Shown here one piece after another: positions 52,456 through 61,190 of a stretch of 64,000 bases of DNA. The position numbers and the translations under genes are program-made. The stretch is from JAYSYM01 sp964543475. Its GTDB lineage: Bacteria; Bdellovibrionota; Bdellovibrionia; Bdellovibrionales; JAMPXM01. The notes beneath the pieces were generated by a model. It was not told the origin of the DNA. It saw only the letters and a program-made list of their open reading frames with translations, and ran no database searches. Each line of letters begins with the position of its first letter. The first letter of the stretch is position 1. The stretch spans positions 35,528 to 99,527 of the forward strand of contig CAZIYJ010000011.1 in the NCBI GenBank assembly GCA_964543475.1. Reading direction: 5' to 3'.

Positions 52456-53085
52456 ATGAGAAATTTGCTCTTCAGTCTAACATTTTATTCGCTACTAACA
52501 ACTGTTTCACTGACTGCCAATGCCGCGCCCCCTACTTCAAGTGAGCTCATCGTCGTGGCACTTGGCGATTCGCTGACTGAGGGTCTTGGCGTCCTGCCAA
52601 GCGCAGCCTATCCGGCCCTTCTCGAAGCTAAACTAAAGAAGTCCGGAAAGAACGTGAAAGTAATTAACGCGGGGATCAGCGGTTCAACGACCGCTAGTGG
52701 CCCTGCTCGGATGAAGTTTCTTTTAAAGAACAAGCCTCATTGGGTGATCGTTGCCCTTGGCGCCAACGATGGACTTCGGGGCCTCAAGCCAGAGGAAATG
52801 AAAAAGAATTTGGCGTCGACAATAGAAATCGCAAAAGATGGAGGCGCGAAAGTCTTATTAGCCGGAATGCGCGCCCCACCCAATTTAGGTGCTCAGTACA
52901 CAAAATCTTTTGATGCAGTGTTTGCCGATTTAGCTAAAGACCGGTCAATTGTGTTCGTTCCATTTCTTCTCGACCGTGTTGCTGGCGAGCTTAAGTTCAA
53001 CCAAAGCGACGGGCTTCATCCAAATGAAGAAGGTCACAAAATTATGAGCGATCTTATTTTTAAGTATCTCGAGAAAAAATTATGA
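52456..53085 (+). CDS. tesA: Exported SGNH/GDSL hydrolase (TesA-like)
   Basis: 209 residues with signal peptide (LTFYSLLTTVSLTANA). Blocks: ALGDSLTEGLGV (nucleophile Ser), SGSTTASG, ALGANDGLRG and DGLHPNEEGHKI (Asp and His). It hydrolyses thioesters or lysophospholipids in the periplasm. The stop overlaps ybbA by 4 bases; tesA next to ybbAB/ybbP is a conserved neighbourhood in proteobacteria. Confidence 0.92.
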   Translation: MRNLLFSLTFYSLLTTVSLTANAAPPTSSELIVVALGDSLTEGLGVLPSAAYPALLEAKLKKSGKNVKVINAGISGSTTASGPARMKFLLKNKPHWVIVALGANDGLRGLKPEEMKKNLASTIEIAKDGGAKVLLAGMRAPPNLGAQYTKSFDAVFADLAKDRSIVFVPFLLDRVAGELKFNQSDGLHPNEEGHKIMSDLIFKYLEKKL

Positions 53086-53756
53086 ATTACGTCCTCGAAG
53101 TTAACGACATCACCAAAACTTACCCGCAGGGAGCAGACTCAAAGATTGAGGTCTTACGCGGAGTTACCTTTACAGCAAGTCCGCAAGAAACTGTTTCTAT
53201 TGTCGGAGCTTCAGGTGGTGGTAAGTCGACTCTCCTATCTCTACTCTCTGGCGTTGATAGACCAACTTCTGGAACTGTAAAAGTACTCGGGCGCGATCTT
53301 GCCTCTTTGACCGATGATCAGTTGACATCATTTCGAGGCCGCGAATACGGCATCGTTTTCCAGCAATTCCATCTAATCTCTCATCTCACTGCTCTTGAAA
53401 ACGTTATGCTCCCTCTTGAGATCAACGCCACAGACAAGGCTCAAGAAAAAGCCCAAGACTACCTTCGCGAAGTTGGCTTAATAGATCGAATGAACCACAT
53501 GCCGTCACAGCTCAGTGGTGGCGAAACACAGCGAGTGGCAATTGCTAGAGCGCTAGCCATCCAGCCAAAAATTATTCTCGCCGACGAACCAAGCGGAAAT
53601 TTGGACATTCGCACTGGCCAAAAAGTCATGGATCTACTTTTTGAATTAATAGAGAAACACAAATCAACGCTCGTCTTAGTGACTCACAGTGAAGAGCTAG
53701 CAATGAGATGCCAGAGACGTTTGGTTTTAGAAAACGGAAAGCTTTCGGAGATCTAG
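53082..53756 (+). CDS. ybbA: ABC transporter ATPase (YbbA-like)
   Basis: 224 residues. Walker A GASGGGKSTLL, Q-loop VFQQFHLI, signature LSGGETQRVAIARAL, Walker B IILADEPSGNLD, H-loop VTHS. LolD/MacB type of the MacB-like ABC class, which powers lipoprotein or small-molecule handling rather than bulk transport. Its TAG stop shares one base with the GTG start of the permease gene. Confidence 0.95.
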   Translation: MNYVLEVNDITKTYPQGADSKIEVLRGVTFTASPQETVSIVGASGGGKSTLLSLLSGVDRPTSGTVKVLGRDLASLTDDQLTSFRGREYGIVFQQFHLISHLTALENVMLPLEINATDKAQEKAQDYLREVGLIDRMNHMPSQLSGGETQRVAIARALAIQPKIILADEPSGNLDIRTGQKVMDLLFELIEKHKSTLVLVTHSEELAMRCQRRLVLENGKLSEI

Positions 53757-56251
53757 TGCTTTTAAAATATGCGCTGAAAGAACTTCGATCTTACCCGCGC
53801 TATACACTTCTATTTGTCATTAACATCATGATTGGTCTCATAGGCCTTTCTGCCATCGAGAGCTTTAACGCTAGTATCAACCGCGAAGTAAAAGCTTCAT
53901 CGCAAGCTTCGGCGGGCGGCGATTTAGTTGTCTCAAGTCGACTCACCATTGATCCAAAGACATTGCAGACTGTTCAATCAGAGCTTGGCAATACTGCTTA
54001 TGAATTCGGTGAAGCAGAAGAAGTTTTAACAATGGCCTCAACCCAAGAGGCTTCTCGACTCCTTCAGTTAAGAGCTCAATCTGCAAACTTACCATTTTAC
54101 GGGACGATTGAAGTTGAGCCGCTGCAAACTTCTGAACAACTTGAACGTGGACATCATTGCTGGGTGTCGCCAGAGCTACTCACTCAACTTAATCTAAATG
54201 TCGGTGACTCGGTCAGTATTGGTGGGCTTTCTGTTAAAATTACCGGAGTTATAAAAAAAGATTCCGCACCACAGCTTGGCCGAGGCGCACTCGCTCCCAG
54301 AGCTTATGTTAGCCGCGCGACTCTAACGGCAACCGGACTAGTTCAAAAAGGAAGTACGGTTTTCTACCAGAAGGTTTTCAAGCTGCCAGCAGCGATTGAC
54401 TCCGATGAACTCGCAAAACGAATTTCAAGTCGCTTAAAGGATTCAACACTTAACATTCGGAGCCATTCTCAAGCGAGCGAAGCAAGTGCTCGAATGCTTT
54501 CTTATCTCAATGACTACCTAGGCCTTATATCGCTCGTTGCACTCCTGCTTTCAAATATTGGCGGCATTTATCTTTTCCGAGCTCACCTCATCGATCGACT
54601 TAAAGATATGTCGGTTTTGAAAATGATTGGAATGCGACCAAACAAGATTATTCAACTCTACTCCATCGAAGTTCTACTTTTGTCATTTGCTGGCGTCGTG
54701 CTCGCCCTCTTGGGCTCACTCGCAATATTTCCGCTCATCAATTCACTCGCTTCCGAAATTCTTCCGTTTAACTTAGCTATCCGCGCCGAAAGTTCGGCCT
54801 TTATACTTGTGGCAATAGTGGGAATGGTCAGCACACTCTTTTGCTTGCTCCCACTCTTATTAAAAATTCGAACTTTTTCTCCGAGTGAATTATTTCAAGA
54901 AAGCTTTGCCCTTGAACTTAAACTCAATGCGCGAGCGTTACTGTTGTGGCTGCCGGCCGTTTTATTCTTCTATGCTTTAGCAATCTGGCAAGCGAACTCA
55001 ATTAAAGTTGCCTCGTTATTTGTCGTCTCACTCTTATTGTCTGCAGCAGCACTTTCAGTTGTTGGTTTGTTTATTTTCAAAGCCGCATCACCTTTACTTC
55101 CCTCTCGCAGCTTCGAAGTTAGGTTCGCCTTTCGCGAACTCATTCGACGCCCTCTCGAAAATCTAACTACCTTCGTCGCTCTAGCGATCGGTGCGATGCT
55201 TGCAAGCCTTGTCTTCACGATAGAGGGAAGCATCAGCAGCGAATTTGAAATCGGCGCTGGCAGTCTCAAGCCCTCGCTCTTTCTCTTCGACATTCAAGAA
55301 GATCAAATCGAAGGTGTTAGAAAACTTGGATCAAAACACGGAGTTGAGCTTGTTAACGACTCTCCAATGGTTCGAGCTCGTCTAACTGCAATTAATGACT
55401 CTTCTGATTTTACATCTGAAGAAGATTCAAGTCTTCAGACTCGAGAAGAACAACAAGCCGCACGCTCAAGAAACCGTACTTTCAATTTAACTGAGCGAGC
55501 AAAACTCTCAACTTCTGAGACCTTAATCGAAGGCCGAGAGTTTTTGAGCAAGTTCGACCCAGCAAGCAATCGATTACCAGAGATTTCTCTTGAAGAACGC
55601 TTCAGTGAGCGACTCAGCGCTAAAATTGGTGATAAGTTTACTTTTGAAATTATGGGCGTCGAGCTCAAGGCAGAGGTCGTTTCTATTCGCCGAGTGAAGT
55701 GGGCGAGCTTTCAACCTAACTTCTTTATTCAGTTTCAAGAAGGCGTGCTGACAGAGATGCCAAAAGTTTATTTGGCATCTACGAATCAACTGAGCAACGA
55801 AGTAAAAGCTCACTATCAACAAGACCTTGTGCGCGAGTTCCCAAATGTTTCAATCATCGATGTAAGCCAAGCTGTCGCGCAGCTTCTTGAAACAACGACA
55901 AAGATGGCGCTAGCTCTTAAGATAATGGCGTTTTTAGTTCTGTTCGCCTCATTGCTAGTAGTAACTAGTATTCAGATTTACAACATGCAGAGATCAAAAC
56001 AGCAAAAAGAACTCTTAAGACTTGTTGGTCTTGTAAAACGCAGGCTTCAAGTAATTGCCAACATTCAAAGTTGGTCGTTGATTCTTTTTGCTCTCTCGTT
56101 CGGATGGATATTAAGTTTTGCAGTCGCTTGGCCAATCACTTCTCTAATGTTTGCTCGTACGCCAACTCTGACTTTTGAATCACTCATCACTCTGATTCTG
56201 TTAGTCCCACTTGCCCTTGCTACTTCTATCGGCAACTGGAAAGCTCAGTAA
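53756..56251 (+). CDS. ybbP: FtsX-like ABC permease (YbbP-like)
   Basis: 831 residues from GTG 53756, with GGAG five bases upstream. Ten or so helices in two FtsX-like domains (for example MLSYLNDYLGLISLVALLLSN, then FPLINSLASEI, and a C-terminal set near LLVVTSIQIYNMQRSK) separated by periplasmic MacB-PCD-type regions. With YbbA it should form a MacB-class transporter; the substrate is unknown, though TesA next door suggests lipid or lipoprotein. Confidence 0.92.
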   Translation: MLLKYALKELRSYPRYTLLFVINIMIGLIGLSAIESFNASINREVKASSQASAGGDLVVSSRLTIDPKTLQTVQSELGNTAYEFGEAEEVLTMASTQEASRLLQLRAQSANLPFYGTIEVEPLQTSEQLERGHHCWVSPELLTQLNLNVGDSVSIGGLSVKITGVIKKDSAPQLGRGALAPRAYVSRATLTATGLVQKGSTVFYQKVFKLPAAIDSDELAKRISSRLKDSTLNIRSHSQASEASARMLSYLNDYLGLISLVALLLSNIGGIYLFRAHLIDRLKDMSVLKMIGMRPNKIIQLYSIEVLLLSFAGVVLALLGSLAIFPLINSLASEILPFNLAIRAESSAFILVAIVGMVSTLFCLLPLLLKIRTFSPSELFQESFALELKLNARALLLWLPAVLFFYALAIWQANSIKVASLFVVSLLLSAAALSVVGLFIFKAASPLLPSRSFEVRFAFRELIRRPLENLTTFVALAIGAMLASLVFTIEGSISSEFEIGAGSLKPSLFLFDIQEDQIEGVRKLGSKHGVELVNDSPMVRARLTAINDSSDFTSEEDSSLQTREEQQAARSRNRTFNLTERAKLSTSETLIEGREFLSKFDPASNRLPEISLEERFSERLSAKIGDKFTFEIMGVELKAEVVSIRRVKWASFQPNFFIQFQEGVLTEMPKVYLASTNQLSNEVKAHYQQDLVREFPNVSIIDVSQAVAQLLETTTKMALALKIMAFLVLFASLLVVTSIQIYNMQRSKQQKELLRLVGLVKRRLQVIANIQSWSLILFALSFGWILSFAVAWPITSLMFARTPTLTFESLITLILLVPLALATSIGNWKAQ

Positions 56252-56295
56252 TTTGCTGCGCTGTTTTAGCTAGTGCACTTCGACTCCAAAACTGT

Positions 56296-56311
56296 TGGCA
56301 CTCCATTCGCA
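56296..56311 (+). promoter_or_regulatory. Sigma-54-like promoter of the Cys-repeat gene
   Basis: TGGCACTCCATTCGCA matches the consensus at about 10 of 12 positions, including TGGCAC and GC with correct GG-N10-GC spacing. A start near 56322 leaves a 14-base leader holding GGGGGAA before ATG 56336. Confidence 0.5.
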
Positions 56312-56335
56312 TTAGCCCTCGGCATCGGGGGAATT

Positions 56336-56866
56336 ATGAAAAAAGTGACACCACTTCTAAGTTTAGTGCTTTTGTTCTGTGTATCGTTCGCGTTCAGCTC
56401 TGAATCATTTAGTAAAGACAAACGACCAAAAGATCCACCACGCTGCGAGCAGTTTCCGCATTCATCAGGATGTGAGTCGTCTGAGTCTAAGTGTTCGCAG
56501 TTCCCGCACTCTTCTGGCTGTGAGTCATCTGAATCTAAATGCGAACAGTTCCCACACTCTTCAGGTTGTGAATCGTCTGAATCTAAATGCGAGCAATTCC
56601 CGCACTCTTCAGGTTGTGAATCATCTGAGTCTAAGTGCGAGCAGTTCCCACACTCTTCAGGTTGTGAATCGTCTGAATCTAAGTGCGAGCAGTTCCCGCA
56701 CTCTTCAGGTTGTGAATCATCTGAATCTAAGTGCGAGCAGTTCCCGCACTCTTCAGGTTGTGAATCGTCTGAATCTAAGTGCGAGCAGTTCCCGCACTCT
56801 TCAGGTTGTGAATCGTCTGAGGCAAAGTGCGAGCAATTCCCATACTCTTCAGGCTGCTTACTTTAG
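56336..56866 (+). CDS. Exported Cys-rich protein of nine 16-residue repeats
   Basis: 176 residues from ATG 56336 (GGGGGAA upstream). A signal peptide (LLSLVLLFCVSFAFS) and a short basic spacer lead into eight full copies and one partial copy of CEQFPHSSGCESSESK. Repeats are almost identical, and the second begins CSQ, the eighth ends EAK and the last reads CEQFPYSSGCLL. Each copy holds two Cys nine residues apart and one His, so disulfide bonding or metal binding is possible. I know no family like it. The 48-base DNA repeats differ only by silent changes, which suggests selection on the protein. Confidence 0.85.
   Translation: MKKVTPLLSLVLLFCVSFAFSSESFSKDKRPKDPPRCEQFPHSSGCESSESKCSQFPHSSGCESSESKCEQFPHSSGCESSESKCEQFPHSSGCESSESKCEQFPHSSGCESSESKCEQFPHSSGCESSESKCEQFPHSSGCESSESKCEQFPHSSGCESSEAKCEQFPYSSGCLL
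56444..56863 (+). repeat. 48-bp tandem coding repeats, 8 full + 1 partial
   Basis: Contiguous 48-bp units in frame, without spacers. Most differences are silent (TCG/TCA, CCG/CCA, GAG/GAA, TCT/TCA). This is an expandable array prone to recombination. Confidence 0.95.
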
Positions 56867-57766
56867 AATAGCGCCATTTCTAGCGAGGGAAAGCTTGGCT
56901 ATCCGATCATCCAAATCAGGATGAGTTGCGAAAAGCTTCATCAAGCCCCCCGCCTTGCCAGAAATTTTAAGTGAAGCAATCGCAGGCTGATCATCAGTCT
57001 GCGGTAATCGAGAGTTCACCTTTAGCCTCTCGAGTGCCATCACCATATTTTCAGTCGACGATAGTGTCGCTGCGCCACTGTCAGCTCGATACTCTCGCAT
57101 TCGAGAGAACTTCGACACGACAATCATCCCTAAAATCCCGAGAATAATTTCGGCGCCTAAAACAATTCCAAATTGCGCAATCTGACGTTTCTCTTCAGGA
57201 ATGAACTGACTTGCGAAAAACGCAATGACTCGAGCGAGGAACATAACAAAAGCATTCACCACACCCTGAATCAGCGTCATAGTCACCATGTCGCCATTTG
57301 CGATATGCGCCACTTCGTGCGCCAGAACTCCATCGATCTCTTTTTGGTTCATGCCACGAAGTAGGCCAGTCGAAACAGCAACGAGCGATCGATTCTTTGT
57401 CGGGCCGGTAGCAAATGCATTGAGGTCATCGGCTTCGTAGTATCCAACCTCCGGCATCTTCGAGAGACCAGCTTTTCTCGAGAAAGCGTGAACTCTTGCG
57501 ACGAGTTTTAGCATCTCGGGATCATTGGTGTTCGGATCGATGACTTTTACGCCCATCATCCACTTAGCCATTACTCGAGAGAGAGCCAACGACAGGAACG
57601 CTCCGCCAAACCCCCAGAGCAAACAGAAAACGAGAAGTGATTCGTAAATAATTCCTTGGGCAGTCAAATACGGCTGCACACCAAGCAGAGCCATCACTGT
57701 CGATATCGTTGCAATGATCAGAACGTTAGTTGCTAAAAACAGAACTACTCTTTTAGCCATTTTCAT
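56858..57766 (-). CDS. htpX: Membrane-bound zinc metalloprotease HtpX homologue
   Basis: 302 residues. Zinc site VLAHEVAHIANGDMV (HEXXH) near residue 150 and downstream Glu in MREYRADSGAA. Four membrane helices (two N-terminal, two flanking the HEXXH). HtpX degrades damaged membrane proteins and is usually stress-induced. AAGGAAG precedes ATG 57766, which overlaps the terC stop by 4 bases; its end overlaps the Cys-repeat gene. Confidence 0.94.
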   Translation of the reverse strand: MKMAKRVVLFLATNVLIIATISTVMALLGVQPYLTAQGIIYESLLVFCLLWGFGGAFLSLALSRVMAKWMMGVKVIDPNTNDPEMLKLVARVHAFSRKAGLSKMPEVGYYEADDLNAFATGPTKNRSLVAVSTGLLRGMNQKEIDGVLAHEVAHIANGDMVTMTLIQGVVNAFVMFLARVIAFFASQFIPEEKRQIAQFGIVLGAEIILGILGMIVVSKFSRMREYRADSGAATLSSTENMVMALERLKVNSRLPQTDDQPAIASLKISGKAGGLMKLFATHPDLDDRIAKLSLARNGAILK

Positions 57767-58743
57767 AAAATTTCTTCCTTTGCCATTTTTTTTCGATCAA
57801 TCAAAACAGAAACAAAAATCGACGATCCAATGAGCGTCGCAATAATCATTAAAGACCAAGTAATCGGAAACTTTCCGCCGAACGCTTGATTGAGCCAAAC
57901 CATCTTGAGGCCGACGAAAATTAAAACAGAGGCTAGCCCGTATTTAATGAATGCAAATTTATCCATTACACCTGAGAGCATGAAGTACATCGATCGCAAG
58001 CCTAAGATCGCAAAAATATTAGAAGTGAAAACTATCAGCGGCTCTTTAGTAAGCGCAAAAATTGCCGGAACCGAATCGATTGCAAAAATGATATCGGTCA
58101 TTTCAAGAAACACGAGAGCTAAAAAGAGAGGCGTGACATACAGAAGACCATTCTTTTTAATAAAAAAATGTTGCCCCTCTAGCTGCGGATGAATTCTGAA
58201 GACCTTCTTTAATTGTCTAACGATAAAACTGTTTTCGAGATTTTGGGGTTCGGTCCCAGCGAAGAACATTTTTATGCCCGTGAGAATCAGTAGGCCGCCA
58301 AAGAATAAGATGACCCAATGATACTGCATGAGCACTGAGCCCAGAGCGATAAATATTCCTCTAAAAACCAGCGCTCCTAAAATTCCCCAGAATAAGACTT
58401 TGTGCTGATAAATTCTCGGGATTCCGAAGTAAGAAAAGACGACTGCGAAAATAAATATATTGTCGATCGCAAGCGACTTTTCGACGACGAAACCTGTTAA
58501 AAATTCGAGTGCCGTGGTCTTAGCCTGCTCTTCAGAAAACAACGTGAGGGCGTAAAGATAAAAGAGATAATTAAATATAAGTGCGCAACCAATCCAAACC
58601 GCCGTCCAGATAGATGCTTCTTTAAATGAAACCTCGTGTGCCTTTTTATGGAAGACGCCGAGATCGAGGGCGAGCATCGCAATAACGAACACAGTAAATC
58701 CAGCGTAAATCCACCAATAGTCGTAAAACGGGAAAAGTAGCAT
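57763..58743 (-). CDS. TerC/Alx-family membrane protein
   Basis: 326 residues from ATG 58743 (GGAGAG upstream); a longer open frame to 58890 overlaps the LysR gene's start and is discounted. Multi-helix protein with DLGVFHKKAHEVSFKEA, VVEKSLAIDNIFIFAVVF and MTDIIFAIDSVPAIFAL, the TerC/Alx repeats, with the Asp residues proposed to bind Mn or other metal. Family roles include manganese export. Coupled to htpX. Confidence 0.92.
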   Translation of the reverse strand: MLLFPFYDYWWIYAGFTVFVIAMLALDLGVFHKKAHEVSFKEASIWTAVWIGCALIFNYLFYLYALTLFSEEQAKTTALEFLTGFVVEKSLAIDNIFIFAVVFSYFGIPRIYQHKVLFWGILGALVFRGIFIALGSVLMQYHWVILFFGGLLILTGIKMFFAGTEPQNLENSFIVRQLKKVFRIHPQLEGQHFFIKKNGLLYVTPLFLALVFLEMTDIIFAIDSVPAIFALTKEPLIVFTSNIFAILGLRSMYFMLSGVMDKFAFIKYGLASVLIFVGLKMVWLNQAFGGKFPITWSLMIIATLIGSSIFVSVLIDRKKMAKEEIL

Positions 58744-58800
58744 CTTTTCTCTCCAATCAAATTCACCTCTAATTATTGGGGTTTTATAAACATCTTTCAA

Positions 58801-58838
58801 ATCGATAAAAAACGTGTTTAGTATCGTGAATAGCGATG
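58801..58838. promoter_or_regulatory. Candidate LysR operator in the terC/LysR gap
   Basis: Three ATCG/CGAT elements occur: ATCGAT at 58801-58806, TATCG at 58822-58826 and CGAT at 58834-58837. CGATA and TATCG make an interrupted inverted repeat. A LysR regulator often binds such sites beside its own gene. Tentative. Confidence 0.35.
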
Positions 58839-58863
58839 CTAAAACTTTAATGCGGAGAACGCG

Positions 58864-59748
58864 ATGAACCCGTGGATCAATTATCACCATCTGTTTTACT
58901 TTAAAACGATTGCTGAAGAAGGCAGTGTCTCAAAGGCCGCAGAGAAACTTTTGATTGGCCAACCTACCCTGTCGGCTCAACTTAAACAGTTTGAAGATAC
59001 TTTGGGAGTACAGCTTTTCGAGCGTCAGCACAAAAAACTGATTCTAACGGAACAAGGTAAAGTCGCTCTCGACTATTCTAAGAACATTTTTAAACTTGGC
59101 TCAGAGATGTATGAGGTTTTGCACGATCGGTTAAAGCCAAACCGTCCAACTCTTCATCTCGGAGCCCTCGATAGCGTTTCAAAGCAAATTGTTTTGGAAA
59201 TGGTAAAACAAGCGTTTCGAATTTCACCCTGCCAAATTACGTTGTCGGAGGGAAAGTCAGACGAATTACTGAGGGAACTCACTTCGCACAATATAGATTT
59301 AGTGATCACGAATTTTCTTCCGTCAGGAACTGATGCAAAAGGACTTCATCCACGGTCACTTGCGAAAAAGAATGTCGCAATTTACGGAGCGCCAAAGTTT
59401 AAGAAGTTACGAAAGAACTTTCCTCACTCGATTTCGAGTGAGCCGATGATTTTTCCGACTTATGACTCGCGCCTCCGCCAAGATCTTGATCATTGGGCAA
59501 AACTTCATAAAATTGAGCTCAATGTCATCACTGAAAGTCAGGACATTTCGGTGAAAAAATTAATGGCTACTGAAGGGCTTGGACTCATCGCTGCTGCTGC
59601 ACACACTGTGAGTGGTCAGATTTCTCGGGGAGATCTGGTGGAGATTGGGCAGCTTCAAGGAGTTCAAGAAGAACTTTTCTTAGTGGCCGCCGAGCGCAAG
59701 ATCGAAAACCCAATCGCCGCAAAATTAATGAAGTCTTTTGCTTTATAG
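58864..59748 (+). CDS. LysR-family transcriptional regulator (NhaR-like)
   Basis: 294 residues. N-terminal winged helix about 4-63 (NYHHLFYFKTIAEEGSVSKA, then QPTLSAQLKQFEDTLGVQLF), then a substrate-binding domain. The opening NPWINYHHLFYF strongly recalls NhaR, which responds to Na+ or pH. It is divergent from terC-htpX and probably regulates that operon. Confidence 0.9.
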   Translation: MNPWINYHHLFYFKTIAEEGSVSKAAEKLLIGQPTLSAQLKQFEDTLGVQLFERQHKKLILTEQGKVALDYSKNIFKLGSEMYEVLHDRLKPNRPTLHLGALDSVSKQIVLEMVKQAFRISPCQITLSEGKSDELLRELTSHNIDLVITNFLPSGTDAKGLHPRSLAKKNVAIYGAPKFKKLRKNFPHSISSEPMIFPTYDSRLRQDLDHWAKLHKIELNVITESQDISVKKLMATEGLGLIAAAAHTVSGQISRGDLVEIGQLQGVQEELFLVAAERKIENPIAAKLMKSFAL

Positions 59749-59840
59749 CATTTAATGAAAGCCCACTGAGAATCACTCTGGGTACATTATGGCTTACTTG
59801 CCTTCGCACGCCTTTTGCTACAGATAATGTCTGGTACTAG

Positions 59841-60719
59841 GTGGTTGCAAAAAGTTGCCAGCTAGAGATTCTTTCTTTGGAGCAGACACTGAAACGTTTC
59901 ACGGCGCATGTAAATTTGATTGCAGCTAAAGCGACTCACGCAGTTCTTGCTGTCGCGCTGGCTAGCTTTAGTGCTGTCGGGTGCTCGTACTTGTCGAACG
60001 ATCCTCCGCTAAATATTAAAGGTATCAACAAAGTTCGATCAGCAGACGCACGTTTAGATTTTTCAACGCTTTCGAACGTAGTCTTAAAGCCGAAGTGCAT
60101 CGAATGTCATAAGTCGTTTAGACACGCACTTTTGAATTCGCCTAGTTCAGTTCAAAAAAATCTCGACGCAATTAGAATCTCTGTGTTTGTTACGAGAGAA
60201 ATGCCAGAGCCACCTAAGACACTCAGCGATTGCGAAAGTGAAATGCTTGAGGCTTGGCTAAACGATGGAGCACCTGAGACTTCTAATAAACTAGTTTCTG
60301 ATTTACCGGCTTGCTCGACGCCTATCGAGCCACAGCCAACTCCTGAGCAATCGCCTACTCCGTCTCCGACTCCAACTACAGAGCCTATTCCTGACACTGA
60401 ACCAACACCAGACACTGAACCTACAGAGCCTAGCGAACCAGATGAAGTGACCTTCACTGAAGTATTCGACAACGTAATTAGAGTCCGCTGCATCAATTGC
60501 CACAACGGCGCAGATACCGATGCCTCAGCATTCGATGTTCCCCTAAACACCCAAGAGCAAATTTTGGCGCAAAAACTTATCATCCCCGGCTCACCCGAAA
60601 CCAGCCGATTCATCAAATCAGTTCTCAAGACTGGCCCCGGCCGAATGCCTCCGCGCGGAGACACCCTCACTGCCGAACAAATCGCGCTAATTGAAAACTG
60701 GATTAAGTCCGTAAAATAA
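59841..60719 (+). CDS. Two-haem c-type cytochrome lipoprotein
   Basis: 292 residues in the longest form. Lipobox FSAVGC near residue 48 implies lipidation; a start nearer to it (for example TTG 59877) is plausible. Two CXXCH motifs, KCIECHKS near residue 85 and RCINCHNG near 218, are joined by a Pro/Thr/Glu-rich linker of about 40 residues. Each half ends in a Met-Pro segment (REMPEPP, GRMPPRG), which could give axial ligands. Membrane-tethered electron carrier or domain-duplicated cytochrome; partners unknown. Confidence 0.8.
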   Translation: MVAKSCQLEILSLEQTLKRFTAHVNLIAAKATHAVLAVALASFSAVGCSYLSNDPPLNIKGINKVRSADARLDFSTLSNVVLKPKCIECHKSFRHALLNSPSSVQKNLDAIRISVFVTREMPEPPKTLSDCESEMLEAWLNDGAPETSNKLVSDLPACSTPIEPQPTPEQSPTPSPTPTTEPIPDTEPTPDTEPTEPSEPDEVTFTEVFDNVIRVRCINCHNGADTDASAFDVPLNTQEQILAQKLIIPGSPETSRFIKSVLKTGPGRMPPRGDTLTAEQIALIENWIKSVK

Positions 60720-60812
60720 ATCCGGACTCCTCTCTCACTCAGCTAATCTTCTTTTGATCATCCCGCAGGCTCCCGCTTTGCAAAAGCCTTCGGGCTCATC
60801 AAAAGGAGTTAC

Positions 60813-61139
60813 ATGAAAACTTTTAGAACGCTTGATCTCGCAATTGAATTTTACGACCAAGTTGAAGCTCTCAATATTTCGGGTCCGCTTCGCGATCAAG
60901 TCATCCGATCTTCCGCCTCTATTTCGCAAAATCTTGCCGAAGGAAACGCTAAGTCCTCGATTAAAGAAAAGAAGCGCTTCTATCAGATTGCTTATGCATC
61001 GTTGAAGGAGTCAGAGGTTACATTACGACTATTAAAGGTGCCTAACGCTACCATAAGCCAAAAGGCCGATGTCTTAGGCGCATGCCTTTATAGACTGATG
61101 CATTCAAAAAATATTACGATTAAAGATGCTCGAAACTGA
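60813..61139 (+). CDS. Four-helix-bundle protein (23S rRNA intervening-sequence type)
   Basis: 108 residues. FRTLDLAIEFYDQVEALNIS, GPLRDQVIRSSASISQNLAE and GNAKSSIKEKKRFYQIAYAS match the S23 / TIGR02436 four-helix-bundle family first found inside 23S rRNA genes. Here no rRNA gene is near. The ribosome site AAAAGGAG is strong. A terminator follows, so it is a single-gene unit. Confidence 0.9.
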   Translation: MKTFRTLDLAIEFYDQVEALNISGPLRDQVIRSSASISQNLAEGNAKSSIKEKKRFYQIAYASLKESEVTLRLLKVPNATISQKADVLGACLYRLMHSKNITIKDARN

Positions 61140-61145
61140 GCGATT

Positions 61146-61188
61146 CAGAATTCTGAATACAGTTACAGTATTCAGAATTCTGTTTTTA
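61146..61188 (+). terminator. Terminator built from two EcoRI-containing palindromes
   Basis: CAGAATTCTGAATAC and GTATTCAGAATTCTG form a perfect 15-bp stem with a 7-base loop, followed by TTTTTAAT. Each arm contains the palindrome CAGAATTCTG. Confidence 0.88.
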
Positions 61189-61190
61189 AT

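Noticed and set aside
56444..56863. 48-bp repeats considered as a CRISPR array
   Set aside because: The units are contiguous, in frame, without spacers and encode a conserved protein repeat.
56379..56924. Long alternative reading frame through the repeats
   Set aside because: It arises from the 48-bp periodicity; it has no ribosome site or signal, while the other frame has both.
58744..58890. Longer N-terminus for the TerC-family gene
   Set aside because: It would overlap the divergent LysR gene, has no ribosome site and precedes the normal family start.
60152..60670. Antisense open frame across the cytochrome lipoprotein gene
   Set aside because: It mirrors the Pro/Thr-rich linker and lacks any recognisable domain; the plus frame has two CXXCH motifs and a lipobox.
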